Of a DNA stretch of 8,397 bases, positions 7,601-8,397 are shown piece after piece. This DNA comes from an uncultured Prevotella sp. (GTDB lineage Bacteria > Bacteroidota > Bacteroidia > Bacteroidales > Bacteroidaceae), in contig ONMG01000032.1 in the NCBI GenBank assembly GCA_900318855.1, positions 1 to 8,397 on the forward strand. The letters run 5' to 3'. A model generated the notes under the pieces. It was not told the DNA's origin and searched no databases. It worked only from the letters and a program-made list of their open reading frames with translations. A program made the translations under genes and the position numbers. Position 1 is the stretch's first letter. The number at the start of each line of letters is the position of its first letter.

Positions 7601-8397
7601 GATGAGGGTGTAGATGACGTGCTGGTCCTTATCCGAAGATCCCACTTGAAGATAGACGGGGGCACCATCGGTGCGGAACGAATTGCTGCTCAGATAGAAC
7701 CAGTCGTGGGTGGTCTCTACGGGACGATTGTCCTTGAGGCTGAACGTAACAAAATGCGTGCGCAGGGTATCGGTGCCGCAGATGGCTATGAGTTCGTGCT
7801 TCCCGGGCTTGAGCCCCTTGAGAGGAACGGAAGCATTAGCCTCGGCTTCCATTTTGTGACCGTCGACCGAGAAGGCCACTCTGCCGGGAATGGCTTCGCC
7901 GGAGCTGTTGCGATAACTAAAGGTGACGCTGCGCAGACTGTCGTTGAGCGAGCGTGCCGGAATGTTGCTGATGAGCACGGTGGGACGGTTGCCGACCGGA
8001 AGTGAGGTCGTGCCGTCGTGCGACTCACCGGCAGCGTCGGTCACGGTGGCCGTTATCTCGAAAGAATAGAACATGGATTTTCCGTTTTCGGCCTCAGGTA
8101 ATGTTAGGGGAACGTTTACGCTGAATCGCCCCTCACGGTCGGTGACAGTGGCACCTGCGGCCATCTGTTTTAAAGCGCTTTTGCGATAGCTGTAAGGCCA
8201 CCATAGGGCTGGACGACGCTTGATGTTGTAGCTCACTTTGGCATCCTGTAAGGGCATGGAAGTGTAAGTGATGGCTTTGCCGTGCAGTGTTAGCGTGTCG
8301 CCGGGAGCGTATTTTGCCTTCACCGGTTCAAACTCCACCTGGTAGGTGGGACGCTTGTACTCTTCTACGCGGAAGGATGTATAGCCATTGTTCTCGC
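4700..8397 (-). CDS. alpha-2-macroglobulin family protein lacking the thioester, N-terminus outside window
   Basis: Large envelope protein of the bacterial alpha-2-macroglobulin family, whose members are thought to trap or inhibit proteases in the periplasm or at the cell surface. 1231 residues are visible and the frame is open to the window edge (first residues ENNGYTSFRVEEYKRPTY), so the signal sequence and first macroglobulin domains lie outside; the GTG at 8338 is internal. Residue numbers here count from that GTG codon. Beta-sandwich domains cover about 1-300. A bait-region-type domain follows (about 305-460, with YDKSLDAIMPNRW). The central A2M domain (about 475-565) has LRENLNETAFFFP, TLPESVTTWHFMGLAH and QPNLPRFLRQGDEG. 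The alpha-helical toroid domain (about 685-1010) has YYANSI and TDGSFSWWPG. The C-terminal domain (about 1090-1212) ends in AYSPEYGG. Where thioester homologues have CxEQ, this protein has N700-A-V-S. The stop is TAA at 4702-4700. Family assignment is firm; target and location are inferred. Confidence 0.94.
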   Translation of the reverse strand, partial: ENNGYTSFRVEEYKRPTYQVEFEPVKAKYAPGDTLTLHGKAITYTSMPLQDAKVSYNIKRRPALWWPYSYRKSALKQMAAGATVTDREGRFSVNVPLTLPEAENGKSMFYSFEITATVTDAAGESHDGTTSLPVGNRPTVLISNIPARSLNDSLRSVTFSYRNSSGEAIPGRVAFSVDGHKMEAEANASVPLKGLKPGKHELIAICGTDTLRTHFVTFSLKDNRPVETTHDWFYLSSNSFRTDGAPVYLQVGSSDKDQHVIYTLISGDRVVESGSFVVSNSINTRKFTYKEDYGDGLLLNYAWVRDGVEYTQSAVIKKALPDKNLKLKWITFRDKLVPGQQEEWRLNISRPDGKPATAQLLATLYDKSLDAIMPNRWSLSPYMALSLPYTNWRGMMSPRLYFYQAHSQKLLPVRELSFSHFDDVMFLGPAEQKVFITGAATRPMLMSKAADVTVRGYGMATGNNKKVFDVVESLAEAAITKTEDSSEEKQTHAVQLRENLNETAFFFPALLTDADGSVSLKFTLPESVTTWHFMGLAHDKEVNHGLLEADAVASKTVMVQPNLPRFLRQGDEGTIILRLANSSDKTVSGKSTLELSDAATGKSIFKETKDFTVDAKQTIPVSFSVMTRDWPEMLVVRATAEGDGFSDGEQHYLPVIPNVEMVTNTYPFTQNQPGTLNIDLRKLTPAGGKQQRLTIEYTNNPAWLMVQALPSVALTNEHNAVSLAAAYYANSISHYLLNQSPAIKKTIAQWKAEKGTETSMMSSLEKNQELKTMVLSETPWLAEATDEASQKKQLIDFFDEQAVSSRLTGCLEKLRILQNTDGSFSWWPGMPGSLYMTTDVVKTLVRLNKLVGSQSSTAGIITRCFNYLDMQIAKECAELRKLEKKGYRHLTPSETACDYLYTSALAGRSRTNDINYLVNLLAKAPTKLTIYGKANSAVILAQYGQKARANEYLQSLKEYTVFKEETGRYFDTPKAQYSWFDYRIPTQTYAIEALKLLQPNDTTTISEMQRWLLQEKRTQAWSTPVNTVNAVYAFLAGNTRQLSPQQPARISLDGNELSMPEATAGLGYVKKTMADNTANRLTFEKTSRGTSWGTAYIQALQPASKVADAAAGISISREVISSGEPKVGDKIKVRITITADRDYDFVQVQDKRAACLEPVEQTSGYRWGYYVTPRDNVTNYYFDRLAKGKHVVETEYYVDRSGSYTSGICTAQCAYSPEYGGRQGALQMNVK

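Overview
The window looks like chromosomal DNA from a Bacteroidales bacterium, most probably of the Prevotella group. I infer this from protein style, not from a database match: an IspH with the GHAEV and GKKSSNGK motifs, a DUF1573-type secreted protein with the CGC signature, a very large alpha-2-macroglobulin-family protein with FRVEEYKRPTY and TDGSFSWWPG motifs, and a TopB with the GQEGELIQRWV version of the TOPRIM loop. Start codons lack clear Shine-Dalgarno sequences, and the one real intergenic leader is A-rich, which fits Bacteroidota. The DNA is fairly GC-rich for the group.

All five genes are on the minus strand, so transcription runs from high to low coordinates. In that order they are: (1) a large alpha-2-macroglobulin-family protein (4700 to beyond 8397; its N-terminus is outside the window); (2) a secreted DUF1573 protein (3583-4647), after a 52-base gap that holds a short hairpin; (3) ispH, the last enzyme of the MEP isoprenoid pathway (2723-3586), whose ATG overlaps the preceding stop by 4 bases; (4) topB, DNA topoisomerase III (633-2726), which starts with TTG and overlaps the ispH stop by 4 bases; (5) a HAD-superfamily hydrolase (617 down to the window edge), 15 bases after topB and cut just before its C-terminus.

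The DUF1573-ispH-topB-HAD genes are packed tightly enough to be one transcription unit, and the two 4-base overlaps suggest translational coupling. The macroglobulin gene may be the upstream part of the same unit or a separate one, depending on what the hairpin does. The products share no single pathway: two envelope or secreted proteins, an isoprenoid enzyme, a DNA topoisomerase and a small-molecule phosphatase. It reads as an ordinary housekeeping operon.

No gene-free stretch exceeds 52 bases. I see no tRNA, rRNA, CRISPR array, insertion sequence, phage gene or clear attachment site. The most notable details are residue-level: topoisomerase III lacks the second Asp of its TOPRIM DxDxE motif, the macroglobulin protein lacks the CxEQ thioester, and topB uses a TTG start inside a TTGA stop/start overlap. 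I found no convincing new biological system.
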